Shown: positions 52,247 through 61,205 of the stretch, one piece after another
Layout: each line of letters opens with the position of its first letter
How positions within the stretch are numbered: the first letter of the stretch is position 1
DNA from: Halobacillus litoralis
GTDB lineage: Bacteria > Bacillota > Bacilli > Bacillales > Halobacillaceae
Assembly: GCF_004101865.1 (NCBI RefSeq)
Contig: NZ_CP026118.1
Location: 3,055,001 to 3,119,000 of the forward strand
Direction of reading: 5' to 3'
DNA: 64,000 bases
Program-made: the position numbers and the translations under genes
The notes under the pieces: generated by a model
The model's database searches: none
Seen by the model: the letters and a program-made list of their open reading frames with translations, nothing else
Told to the model about the DNA's origin: nothing

Positions 52247-53960
52247 AAATGTGACTTATATTTACGAAGATGAAACAGAACCTGTCTTGGAGGATTTGTC
52301 TCTCGAAATATACAAGGGGGAATTTGTATTAATTGTTGGTCCAAGCGGTTGTGGGAAAAGCACATTATGCCAAACTTTCAATGGTATCATTCCGAATGTT
52401 ATGGAGGGTCGGATCGGAGGAGAAATTATTGTAGAGGATAAAGATGTTCTTCAACTTGAGTTAAAAGATTTATCCACGAGTATGGGTCTGGTATTTCAAG
52501 ATCCAGATGCTCAACTCTGTAATATTTACGTAGAGGATGAAGTTGCGTTCGCACCGGAAAATTTAAAGGTTGATCCTGCGGAAATCCGAGAGCGAATTGT
52601 CAACTGTCTTGATAAAGTAGGTATGCAAGGTTTTGAGAATAGAAAAGTATTTGAGTTATCTGGGGGTCAAAAACAGAAAGTAGGGATTGCTTCTGTATTG
52701 TCAATGGAACCAAGCACATTAGTGTTAGACAATGCGACAGCAAATTTAGATCCTCAGGCAACTAAGGACATCTTCGATTTAATGCAAATCCTTCACAAAG
52801 ATTATGGTCATACAATTGTGGTTGTGGAGAACAAAATCGACGATATCATGCATTTGGTTGACCGGGTTCTTGTAATGGATGAAGGAAAAATAGTTAAGGA
52901 AGGAACACCACAAGATATATTAGAAACTTCTATTGATATGCTGTTGGATATGGGGGTTTGGGTTCCTGAAATTTCTGAACTTGCTATTGAGTTGAAAAAA
53001 AATGGGATGCAGTTCAATCGTTTTCCAATTTCAGTAGACGAAGCAGTCAGAGAACTTAAAGGTAAATGGAAAATGAATCCTGCCCCCACTCCCATAATTA
53101 ATCCAACCAATAAGGAGAAAGGAGCGCTCACTGTAAAGGGTTTAAGTTATTCCTACCCAAATGGCACCCAGGCACTACAAAATGTGAATTTCTCTATAGA
53201 GAAAGGTGATTTTGTCACGATCCTGGGAACAAATGGTTCTGGGAAAACTACACTTGTCAAACATTTAATGGGGATTATAAAACCACCTAAAGGCAAAGTT
53301 TTTTTAAAGGGCGAGGATACTTTTAAAAGAGATCTCCTTTCCATGACGGATGATATTGCTTATGTATTTCAAAACCCTGAACATCAATTCGTCACAGATA
53401 ACGTTTTTGAAGAAACAATTTACAGCTTACGAGTAAAATATGGCTTAGAAGATAATGAAGACTTACCTGCAGAAATAGTGGAACAAGGAATCAAAGCCTT
53501 AAAGCAAATCAATCTTTATGAGCAAAAAGACAAACACCCGTTCATGTTAAGCGGGGGTGAAAAACGCCGTTTAAGTGTCATCGCCTCTCTAATTTTAGGG
53601 CAGGAGATCGTTATTTTGGACGAGCCCACAACTGGGCAGGATTATGCCAGTGCCACAAAACTCCTGGAGCTTTGCAAAGAATTACAAAATCAAGGGAAAA
53701 CAATTATCATGATCACCCACGATATAAGGCTCGTCTGCAAATGGGCTGATTCTGCTCTTGTCATGCATCAAGGTGATTTGATATATGACGGAAATGTAAA
53801 AAAACTATTTATGAACGAAGACGTTCTAAGAAAAGCATCTTTGATTGAACCCCCTATCTCCCAATTAGCTAAACAACTATCCTCATTTTCTAAGGATGAA
53901 GCTGTAATTACGATTGATCAGTTTCTTCGAAAAGAAGGGAGGATGGAACAAGTCCTATGA
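52224..53960 (+). CDS. ykoD: ECF transporter duplicated ATPase, YkoD-like
   Basis: 578 residues with two ABC domains. First: VGPSGCGKSTLC, ELSGGQKQKVGIAS, Walker B LVLDNATANLD (Asn where the catalytic Glu should be). Second (from about residue 295): LGTNGSGKTTLVK, MLSGGEKRRLSVIA, Walker B VILDEPTTGQD (normal). So only one catalytic Glu is retained, implying one consensus and one degenerate ATP site. Combines the EcfA and EcfA' roles. Confidence 0.9.
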   Translation: MNPTIQLKNVTYIYEDETEPVLEDLSLEIYKGEFVLIVGPSGCGKSTLCQTFNGIIPNVMEGRIGGEIIVEDKDVLQLELKDLSTSMGLVFQDPDAQLCNIYVEDEVAFAPENLKVDPAEIRERIVNCLDKVGMQGFENRKVFELSGGQKQKVGIASVLSMEPSTLVLDNATANLDPQATKDIFDLMQILHKDYGHTIVVVENKIDDIMHLVDRVLVMDEGKIVKEGTPQDILETSIDMLLDMGVWVPEISELAIELKKNGMQFNRFPISVDEAVRELKGKWKMNPAPTPIINPTNKEKGALTVKGLSYSYPNGTQALQNVNFSIEKGDFVTILGTNGSGKTTLVKHLMGIIKPPKGKVFLKGEDTFKRDLLSMTDDIAYVFQNPEHQFVTDNVFEETIYSLRVKYGLEDNEDLPAEIVEQGIKALKQINLYEQKDKHPFMLSGGEKRRLSVIASLILGQEIVILDEPTTGQDYASATKLLELCKELQNQGKTIIMITHDIRLVCKWADSALVMHQGDLIYDGNVKKLFMNEDVLRKASLIEPPISQLAKQLSSFSKDEAVITIDQFLRKEGRMEQVL

Positions 53961-54727
53961 GCTTATCCTTCCAGTTTCATGAAAAGAAGTCATTTATGCA
54001 TTCACTCGATCCTGTCACCAAACTCATTTGGATGCTTTGTATTTCTGTATTGGTTTTCTTATATGAAACATCACTTCCCCAGTTTATCTTATTCACTATC
54101 GTTTTTAGTTCCGCTTTGATTCTCGCTAAATTGAGTATCGGATTTGTCATACGTGGAATATGGATCATGCTGTTGTTCAGTATAGGCTTCTTTATTCTCC
54201 AGGTACTCCTTGTCCCAGGTGAGAATGTCCTATTCACAATGGGTCCATTAAATATCTATTCAGAATCTGTTGATTTTGCATTGGCTATTACGTTAAGAAT
54301 ACTTACAATTTTTACAACCTCTCTAATATTCGTCGCCACAAGTGATCCAAGAGATATTGTCAATTCATTAACTCAAAAAATGAAAGTACCGTACCGCTAT
54401 GCATATTCTATTTTTGTAGCTCTACGATTTGTCCCTACATTGGAGCAGGAGGCAAAAGTTATTGAAGCAGCACAGACAATCCGTGGTGTGGGCAAACAAA
54501 AGGGTTTAAAAAATAAAGCACTCAATATGAAAAGATTTACCCTCCCGCTTTTAATGGGTGCGGTAAGGAGAGTTCGTGTTACCGCAAATACAATGGAAGC
54601 AAAAGGATATGGAGCATACAGCGACCGTACTTATATTCGGAAAGTATCTTACACCGCTAGTGGAGTCATGTTCGGTGCTGTCTGGTGTATAACCACCGTG
54701 TATCTAATAGTTGAGAGAATCATATGA
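53957..54727 (+). CDS. ykoC: ECF transporter T component, YkoC-like
   Basis: 256 residues overlapping the ATPase gene by four bases. Four to five N-terminal helices and the coupling-helix region VFVALRFVP-like (SIFVALRFVPTLEQEAK), AAQTIRGVG and ANTMEAKGYGA, which dock on the ATPases. Completes a solitary ECF transporter with the S component two genes upstream. Confidence 0.9.
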   Translation: MSLSFQFHEKKSFMHSLDPVTKLIWMLCISVLVFLYETSLPQFILFTIVFSSALILAKLSIGFVIRGIWIMLLFSIGFFILQVLLVPGENVLFTMGPLNIYSESVDFALAITLRILTIFTTSLIFVATSDPRDIVNSLTQKMKVPYRYAYSIFVALRFVPTLEQEAKVIEAAQTIRGVGKQKGLKNKALNMKRFTLPLLMGAVRRVRVTANTMEAKGYGAYSDRTYIRKVSYTASGVMFGAVWCITTVYLIVERII

Positions 54728-54740
54728 AGGGGGGCATTGG

Positions 54741-55532
54741 ATGACTGATTTAAAGTTTGAAGTAGCATTTATGCCAAAGGATATTAAAAAAAACCCTTCT
54801 CAGGTTTGTGTCCTTGTTGATGTTCTTCGAGCGACAACAGCGATGGTAACGATGTTGGATAAGGGGTGCATCGAAATCATATTGGCTGATAATGAAAGCA
54901 AAATAAGAGACTCATTGGAGGGTTTAGATCAACATCAGACTTTGATATGTGCAGAAAATATTTATGGTGGAGTCTCAGAGTATGCAGAATTCAGTCCATC
55001 CTTAATTTCAATCAAGGATATGGATCTTAAAGACAAAAGGGTAGTTTTGAAAACGACCAATGGGACCTTGGCAGGTATTACATTATGGAATTTTGGTATT
55101 CAACAAGTACTAGTAGGCTCATTGATAAATGCAAAAGCTGTAATGGAAAAGGCTGTTAAAATGGCAATTGATTTGGAAAGCAGTGTGACAATAGTTTGTG
55201 CAGGGAGGGAAAATGGTGAAATTGCTGCTTTAGATGATACTTACACAGCTGGTGTTTTACTGGAATATGGAAAAAAAACAGCAGAATCGCTTAATCGTAA
55301 ACCGCTTTTCAAAGATTCTGCAAAAATTTGTAAACACCTATTGTCCAAGTACAAAGATACAATCGAAGCTTTTGAAGATTCGGGAAGCGGGGAAACGATG
55401 CGTAATATTAAATGCCATGAAGATATTGCGCTTTGCGCGACGGAAAATTCATCTTCGCTTGCTCCTTCCCTTAGTTTTACAAAAGACGGTGAAATTGTCG
55501 TAAATAAAAATAATGAGGTGGTTGTCAAATGA
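54741..55532 (+). CDS. 2-phosphosulfolactate phosphatase (ComB) family protein
   Basis: 263 residues from ATG 54741 (AAGGGGGGCATTGG upstream), not 54711. ComB motifs: CVLVDVLRATTAMV, CAENIYGGVSEYAEFSPS, KTTNGTLAG, IVCAGRENGEIAALDDTYTAG. ComB hydrolyses 2-phosphosulfolactate and other 2-phospho-hydroxy acids with magnesium. No coenzyme M or sulfolactate genes are nearby. Between an ECF transporter and a nucleoside phosphorylase it may dephosphorylate a sugar or acid phosphate made by its neighbours. Confidence 0.85.
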   Translation: MTDLKFEVAFMPKDIKKNPSQVCVLVDVLRATTAMVTMLDKGCIEIILADNESKIRDSLEGLDQHQTLICAENIYGGVSEYAEFSPSLISIKDMDLKDKRVVLKTTNGTLAGITLWNFGIQQVLVGSLINAKAVMEKAVKMAIDLESSVTIVCAGRENGEIAALDDTYTAGVLLEYGKKTAESLNRKPLFKDSAKICKHLLSKYKDTIEAFEDSGSGETMRNIKCHEDIALCATENSSSLAPSLSFTKDGEIVVNKNNEVVVK

Positions 55533-56380
55533 AAAATTGGAAATCAAACGCGTCTAAACCTGTAATGGATGAGGGATTGCAATATCATATCCGCTGTAAA
55601 GAAGGTGACATTGAGAAATATGTTTTACTTCCCGGCGACCCAGATCGTGTAGATCTAATAGCGGAAGAGTGGAGAGAACCTGTGAAAATAGCCAACTATC
55701 GGGAACATAGAACATTTAGTGGGAAGGTTGGGGATGTAGGGATATCCGCCTGTTCTACAGGGGCTGGCGGGGGCTCTACTGCCAGTGCATTTGAAGAGCT
55801 TGCCACTCTAGGAGGGGATACATTCCTTCGTGTTGGGACCACAGCTGCCATCCAAGAACATATTTCTCCAGGGGATGTCATTATTTCATCAGGTGCGGTG
55901 AGGCACGATGGCACAAGTCATTATTACGTAGACGATCGTTATCCTGCCAGTGCCCATTATGAAGCAACTGCAGCCCTTGTGGAAGCAGCTGAACAATTAG
56001 GTTACAGGTACCATGTAGGTGTGTCTTGTTCTACAGCTTCTTGGTATTGTGGCCAAGGAAGGTCTGGCTTTCAAGGGTATGAACAAACATTCTTCAAAGA
56101 TAAGGTAAAGGATTTAAAGAATGCCCGTGTTTTGAATTTTGAGATGGAAGCAGCGACGATTTTTACGCTTGCGGGCTTGTATGGATTGCGTGCTGGATCA
56201 GTTTGTACGGTGGTAGCCAATAGAATCAGAGATGAATTCATTTATGGTGGGGTTGAAAAAAGTATCCGAGTCGCAAATCTCGCTGTCCAAATTTTGGCTG
56301 AATGGGACCAGCTTAAGCAAGGTAGAAAGAAAGACTATTGGTTCCCATCAATTAGTGATAAAGAAACAACTACCAATTAA
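55529..56380 (+). CDS. Nucleoside phosphorylase, uridine-phosphorylase-like
   Basis: 283 residues, starting in the ATGA overlap with the phosphatase gene. NP-I family: VLLPGDPDRVDLIAEEW (phosphate-binding Gly-Asp), STGAGGGSTASAFEEL, LRVGTTAAIQE, NFEMEAATIFTLAGL (ribose-binding Glu-Met-Glu). Usual reaction: nucleoside plus phosphate to base plus ribose 1-phosphate. The C-terminus is extended by a polar tail. Confidence 0.9.
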   Translation: MKNWKSNASKPVMDEGLQYHIRCKEGDIEKYVLLPGDPDRVDLIAEEWREPVKIANYREHRTFSGKVGDVGISACSTGAGGGSTASAFEELATLGGDTFLRVGTTAAIQEHISPGDVIISSGAVRHDGTSHYYVDDRYPASAHYEATAALVEAAEQLGYRYHVGVSCSTASWYCGQGRSGFQGYEQTFFKDKVKDLKNARVLNFEMEAATIFTLAGLYGLRAGSVCTVVANRIRDEFIYGGVEKSIRVANLAVQILAEWDQLKQGRKKDYWFPSISDKETTTN

Positions 56381-56394
56381 TAGGAGTGGATATC

Positions 56395-57846
56395 ATGATC
56401 GTAGATACTGCAAAAGGGATTTATATTAATGGTCAATGGATACACCCAGGGAGCAACACAGTATTGGAAGTTTTAAATCCTGCTACGAGAGAGAAAATCA
56501 CTGAAATACCTACTGGAGGAGTCAGTGAAACAAAACAAGCCATTCAAGCTGCAAATCAGGCATTTCCGGAATGGTCAGATAAAACAGCAAGGGAACGTTC
56601 CGCATACTTATATAAAGCTTATAATCTCATGTTAGAGCGAAAAGAAAAACTTGCATCCATACTGACGGAAGAACAAGGTAAACCATTGAACGAAGCACGT
56701 GGGGAAATTGAATTCGCTGCAAGCTTCTTACTTTGGTACGCCGAGGAAGCGAGTCGAGTTTATGGCGAGATCATCCCTTCTTCAAAGAAGAATAAACGTT
56801 TGTGGGTAGTCCCGAAACCGGTAGGGGTAGTTGCCGCCATAACCCCATGGAACTTCCCTGCTGCTATGGTAACTAGAAAAGTAGCACCAGCTCTTGCGGC
56901 AGGGTGTACAGTCGTCTTGAAGCCTGCTGAACAGACACCATTAAGTGCTATTGAAATCGTCAAAATCTTTGAAGAAGCGGGCCTTCCTCAGGGAGTGTTG
57001 AACCTCTTAATAGGAGAGCCTGACCAAATTGGTAAGGAGATTATGGATAGTTCAGATATAAAGGTGTTAACTTTCACAGGGTCAACAGAAGTTGGAAAAC
57101 ATTTGATGGAGGCCGGTGCTAAAACGGTGAAGAAAATGTCTTTGGAATTGGGGGGGCATGCGCCGTTGCTGGTTTTTGAAGATGCGGACTTAGATTTAGC
57201 TGTTGATCAGGCAATCGCAAGTAAATATCGAAACAGTGGACAAACGTGTATTTGTACAAACCGTATCTATGTACACTCGAGTGTTGAAGAACCATTTATA
57301 GAAAAGTTGAAAGCAAAAGTGGAAGCGCTTCAAATAGGGATGGGATCGGACGAAAATGTCGAAGTCGGTCCATTAATCAATGGAGAAGGGTTGGCAAAGG
57401 TTGAAAGCCAGGTCCATGATGCCGTCTCAAAAGGGGCAGAAGTGAAAACGGGTGGGAAACAATGGAAAGGTTCTGGAGGCTATTTCTATGAACCTACTGT
57501 TCTCGCGAATGTAACGAATGATATGACGATCATGTCCCAAGAAACATTCGGACCGGTTGTCCCTGTGCTGACTTTTGACCATGAGGAGGAGGCGATTGAG
57601 GCTGCGAATAATACGGATTATGGATTGGCTGCTTTTCTATTTACTAAAGACCTGGACAATGCCATTACGGTTATGGAAAAACTTGATTATGGAATTATTG
57701 GTATTAATGACGTCTTCCCTGGTACAGCTGAAGCACCATTTGGGGGTATTAAGGAATCCGGTTTAGGAAGAGAAGGGGGACATGAGGGGATCAAAGAATT
57801 TATTGAAATGAAATATGTATCCATTGCTGTAGCAAATAGGAAGTGA
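56395..57846 (+). CDS. Aldehyde dehydrogenase (succinate-/2-oxoglutarate-semialdehyde type)
   Basis: 483 residues from ATG 56395, eight bases after AGGAG; GTG 56386 is too close. Full ALDH: VAAITPWNFPAAMVTRK, FTGSTEVGK, LELGGHAPLLVFEDAD, GQTCICTNR (catalytic Cys), ETFGPVVPV, GIKESGLGREGG. Pattern as in GabD and 2-oxoglutarate-semialdehyde dehydrogenases of pentonate oxidation pathways. Stop overlaps the next gene's upstream signals. Confidence 0.9.
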   Translation: MIVDTAKGIYINGQWIHPGSNTVLEVLNPATREKITEIPTGGVSETKQAIQAANQAFPEWSDKTARERSAYLYKAYNLMLERKEKLASILTEEQGKPLNEARGEIEFAASFLLWYAEEASRVYGEIIPSSKKNKRLWVVPKPVGVVAAITPWNFPAAMVTRKVAPALAAGCTVVLKPAEQTPLSAIEIVKIFEEAGLPQGVLNLLIGEPDQIGKEIMDSSDIKVLTFTGSTEVGKHLMEAGAKTVKKMSLELGGHAPLLVFEDADLDLAVDQAIASKYRNSGQTCICTNRIYVHSSVEEPFIEKLKAKVEALQIGMGSDENVEVGPLINGEGLAKVESQVHDAVSKGAEVKTGGKQWKGSGGYFYEPTVLANVTNDMTIMSQETFGPVVPVLTFDHEEEAIEAANNTDYGLAAFLFTKDLDNAITVMEKLDYGIIGINDVFPGTAEAPFGGIKESGLGREGGHEGIKEFIEMKYVSIAVANRK

Positions 57847-57860
57847 CGAGGTGCGCCTTC

Positions 57861-59126
57861 ATGAAATTCCCTGAAATGATCAAGGTTCAGCAATGTTTTG
57901 CAAATGAAAAAATCGATGATGTTTCTTCTCACTTAAGGAAAGAATTATTTCTGCATTTGCCCTCAGTAAAACCCGCTGACTCCATAGCCATTACGGTTGG
58001 AAGTCGAGGTATTACGAACCGTGTAGAGATTGTAAAGACATTAGTAGATTATCTGAAAGAAATTGGAGCACATCCATTTATTATAGGTGCGATGGGCAGC
58101 CATGGTGGTGGTACGGAGGAAGGCCAGATGGATGTGCTTCATAGTCTAGGGTTTAATGAGGGTTCAATTGGCTGCCCCATCCGGACTTCCTCTAAAGTGA
58201 TTGAAGTTGGAGAAACTAAAAACGGTTTTAAGCTTTTCTGTGATGAACAATCCTGGGAATCAGATGGTATTATCGTGTTGAATCGTGTGAAACTTCATAC
58301 AGCCTTCAAGGGCAAAAATGAAAGTGGTTTACTGAAAATGATCACGGTAGGTCTTGGTAAGGCAAAAGGAGCTAACCAGTTACATCGGCAAGGCCCGGCT
58401 AATATGTCTGAAACAGTTCAAGAAGTAGGGGCAGGGTTCTTGGAAACAGGAAAAGTCCTGGCTGGGATAGCAATTGTAGAAAACAGCTTCGATGATACAG
58501 CTTATCTAGAAGTCCTTTCACCAAATCAAATAGTGTCAAGAGAAAAAGAGTTATTACTTAAATCAAAGGAATATTTTCCTATGCTTCCTGTCAAGGATTT
58601 AGATTTATTAGTCGTTCACATGATGGGGAAAAACTACAGTGGCACAGGCATGGATACGAATGTGTTAGGGCGTACGAAAATACTCGGTGTACCTGAACCC
58701 GAATCCCCTTGTTTTAGCAGAATTGCAGTCTTGGACTTGGATCATGCTTCCCACGGGAACGCTACGGGTATTGGGTTAGCAGATTTGACGACAGAACGTT
58801 TGTTTCAAAAAATAGACAGAAAAAAGACTTATTTAAACTGTATTACCAGCACATATGTTCAGCGTGCGATGATCCCGATGATATTAGAAAATGAAATGGA
58901 AGTAGTAGAAACGGCGGTGGAAAGTCTAGCTGTCGAAGATCCAACTCAATTACGAGTTGCCTTTATAGAGAATACACTGAATTTAGAAACCCTTTATATT
59001 TCTGAAAATGTTTTACATGAAATAAAAGACCAAGTAGAGGTTCTGACCAGACCTGAACCTTTATCTTTTAATGAGCAGGGAGAAATTAGCTTTTTTCAAA
59101 ACAGGAAGGTGATCATAGATGAGTAA
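57861..59126 (+). CDS. Divergent LarA homologue (DUF2088), putative nickel-pincer epimerase
   Basis: 421 residues from ATG 57861 (GACGAGGTG upstream). Motifs align with LarA but differ: MGSHGGGTEEGQ replaces GTHRDQT, NRVKLHTAFKGKNESGLLKM supplies His and the putative cofactor Lys, and NQLHRQG a further His. So the residues that hold the nickel-pincer cofactor appear kept while the substrate pocket is different. Likely a racemase or epimerase of a larger hydroxy acid, such as a pentonate. It overlaps the dehydratase gene by eight bases. Confidence 0.85.
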   Translation: MKFPEMIKVQQCFANEKIDDVSSHLRKELFLHLPSVKPADSIAITVGSRGITNRVEIVKTLVDYLKEIGAHPFIIGAMGSHGGGTEEGQMDVLHSLGFNEGSIGCPIRTSSKVIEVGETKNGFKLFCDEQSWESDGIIVLNRVKLHTAFKGKNESGLLKMITVGLGKAKGANQLHRQGPANMSETVQEVGAGFLETGKVLAGIAIVENSFDDTAYLEVLSPNQIVSREKELLLKSKEYFPMLPVKDLDLLVVHMMGKNYSGTGMDTNVLGRTKILGVPEPESPCFSRIAVLDLDHASHGNATGIGLADLTTERLFQKIDRKKTYLNCITSTYVQRAMIPMILENEMEVVETAVESLAVEDPTQLRVAFIENTLNLETLYISENVLHEIKDQVEVLTRPEPLSFNEQGEISFFQNRKVIIDE

Positions 59127-60855
59127 TTCTCACACCTCTTATGGGGATGCTGGTTTCAGCCAATTTATTCAAAGTGCTTTCCAACGTCATTTAGGTCATG
59201 GATTGGAAGATTTTGAGAAACCAGTGATTGGTATATGTAATACGTACAGTGAAATTAATCGTTGTCATAGTCATATCAAGCCTATGGTAGACGCTATTAA
59301 GCGGGGAGTACTCATGGCTGGTGGGACTCCCCTTGAATTTCCGACCATTTCTATTGGGGAAATGTTTACAAGTCCTACAACAATGCTTTATCGGAATTTA
59401 GTTGCGATGGATACAGAAGAAATGATAAATGCGCAGCCGATTGATGGGGTGGTGCTGATTGGTGGCTGTGACAAAATGGCGCCAGCTCAGTTAATGGGAG
59501 CTGCAAGCGCGAATAAACCTGCCATCCTCTTTACAGGCGGCCCTATGAATAATGGAGAGCATAAAGGGAAGGCTCTTGGAGCTTGCTCGGATTGCCGTTT
59601 CTTTTGGCAAGAATATAAAGCCGGCACGGTTGAAGAGGATGAAATCGATCAAATCAACGAACGCCTCGCCCCTACAGCTGGTCATTGTATGGTGATGGGC
59701 TCGGCAAGTACTATCGCCGCTTGCTCTGAAGCTCTTGGAATGATGATGCCTGGAGGAGCAGCTACACCAGCAACAGCGAACGCACGGTTACACCAAGCGC
59801 AAGAGACAGGAAAGGCAATTGTAAGTCTGGTAGAAAAGAATATTCGTCCATCAGATATTATGACAAGAGAAGCATTTGAGAATGCAATCAGAACTTTAAT
59901 GGCCATAGGCGGGTCGACCAACGCTGTGATTCATTTAATTGCGATAGCCAGAAGAAACGGTATCCGGTTAGATATGCAGGATTTTGAGGATTATAGTTGT
60001 ACTACACCGTTTCTCGCAAATTTAAGGCCGGCAGGAAAATATCAGATGCAAGAATTATATTATGCAGGGGGGATCCCGGCTGTTTTGAAAGAACTTTCGC
60101 CACTTCTCCACTTAGATACTTTGACTGTTACTGGAGAGACACTTAGTGAAAACCTTGCTGGAATAGAGGTGGAGGAAAATTACAAAGATGTTATTCGTTC
60201 CTTATCTCTCCCGTTACATAAAGATGGAGGCATTGCCGTCATAAGAGGGAATATTGCACCCGATGGAGCGATCATAAAACCGAAAGCAGCATCTGAACAC
60301 CTTCTGAACCACAAAGGTAAGGCAGTTGTATTCACTTCTTTGAAAGATATGGAAGAAAGGTTGAATGATCCTGACTTGGATGTAACACCTGACAGTGTGC
60401 TTGTTTTACAGAATGGGGGGCCAGTGGGTGCGCCAGGAATGCCGGAAGCTGGAATGATCCCGATTCCGGATAAATTACTCAAGCAAGGTGTCAGGGATAT
60501 GGTCAGGTTGTCTGATTGCCGGATGAGTGGTACTGCATTCGGTACTGTATTGTTACATGTAGCCCCAGAAGCAGCTGTTGGTGGTCCAATCGGTTTAATC
60601 AAGGAAGGAGATTGGATAGAGCTTAACGTACCTGAGAGAAAGATAGAATTGCTTGTTTCACCCGAAGAGATTAGTCGAAGGCAATATGAATGGAGGCCGC
60701 CTGCTTTTACCGACTATAATAGGGGGTATCCTCTGTTATATCGTCAACATGTACTTCAAGCAAATGAAGGCTGCGATTTTGATTTTTTACTACCTGTTTC
60801 AGAAGAGGGAGAAGAAAATGAAAAACTATCAGCTTCTCACCAATCACACCAATGA
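59119..60855 (+). CDS. IlvD/Edd-family dehydratase, putative sugar-acid dehydratase
   Basis: 578 residues. IlvD/Edd features: GICNTYSEINRCHSHIKP, IGGCDKMAPAQLMGAA (cluster Cys), CMVMGSASTIAACSEALGMM (Cys near the cluster), RLSDCRMSGTAFGTVLLHVAPE (C-terminal lid). The residues around GACSDCRFFWQEYKAG match the sugar-acid branch (L-arabinonate/D-xylonate dehydratases) better than branched-chain IlvD. Would convert an aldonate to a 2-keto-3-deoxy acid. Last gene of the operon. Confidence 0.88.
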   Translation: MSNSHTSYGDAGFSQFIQSAFQRHLGHGLEDFEKPVIGICNTYSEINRCHSHIKPMVDAIKRGVLMAGGTPLEFPTISIGEMFTSPTTMLYRNLVAMDTEEMINAQPIDGVVLIGGCDKMAPAQLMGAASANKPAILFTGGPMNNGEHKGKALGACSDCRFFWQEYKAGTVEEDEIDQINERLAPTAGHCMVMGSASTIAACSEALGMMMPGGAATPATANARLHQAQETGKAIVSLVEKNIRPSDIMTREAFENAIRTLMAIGGSTNAVIHLIAIARRNGIRLDMQDFEDYSCTTPFLANLRPAGKYQMQELYYAGGIPAVLKELSPLLHLDTLTVTGETLSENLAGIEVEENYKDVIRSLSLPLHKDGGIAVIRGNIAPDGAIIKPKAASEHLLNHKGKAVVFTSLKDMEERLNDPDLDVTPDSVLVLQNGGPVGAPGMPEAGMIPIPDKLLKQGVRDMVRLSDCRMSGTAFGTVLLHVAPEAAVGGPIGLIKEGDWIELNVPERKIELLVSPEEISRRQYEWRPPAFTDYNRGYPLLYRQHVLQANEGCDFDFLLPVSEEGEENEKLSASHQSHQ

Positions 60856-61205
60856 AACTCAGATGATTAGTAGAATATAAGTTCCTTAGAAGGGGAGAAA
60901 AAGATAGAACTTGGCTTTCTGGAGTAGATGTCCTAAAGCTGAAAAAGGACTTCGGTAGGTGTTTGCGGAATGTGGCGATCTGTGTGAATGAGATGAGTGT
61001 TTTTTTAGCAATGTAAGAAGGTTAACTTGTTCAGCCTTTCTGCCAAATACCAATAAATAAGGGTAACGAGGGATGTCTCGTTACCCTTATTTTTTATGAT
61101 GGGTGGCAATACTTTCATTACAAAGGACCGCACAAGAGTCCCAACCTTAATGAGTATGAAAGCGGATGAGTCTCCTATTATCCTCATCAACGCAGCCCGA
61201 TTTCC
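60856..61205. other. Gene-free interval with terminator
   Basis: 350 bases between the dehydratase and the converging GH18 gene. The terminator at 61056-61093 is the only recognised element. Confidence 0.5.
61056..61093. terminator. Bidirectional terminator
   Basis: AATAAGGGTAACGAG-loop-CTCGTTACCCTTATT followed by TTTT; serves the dehydratase operon and perhaps the GH18 gene. Confidence 0.88.

Noticed and set aside
59119..60855. Biosynthetic dihydroxy-acid dehydratase (ilvD)
   Set aside because: It sits at the end of a catabolic operon without branched-chain genes, and its cysteine-region motifs fit the sugar-acid branch better.
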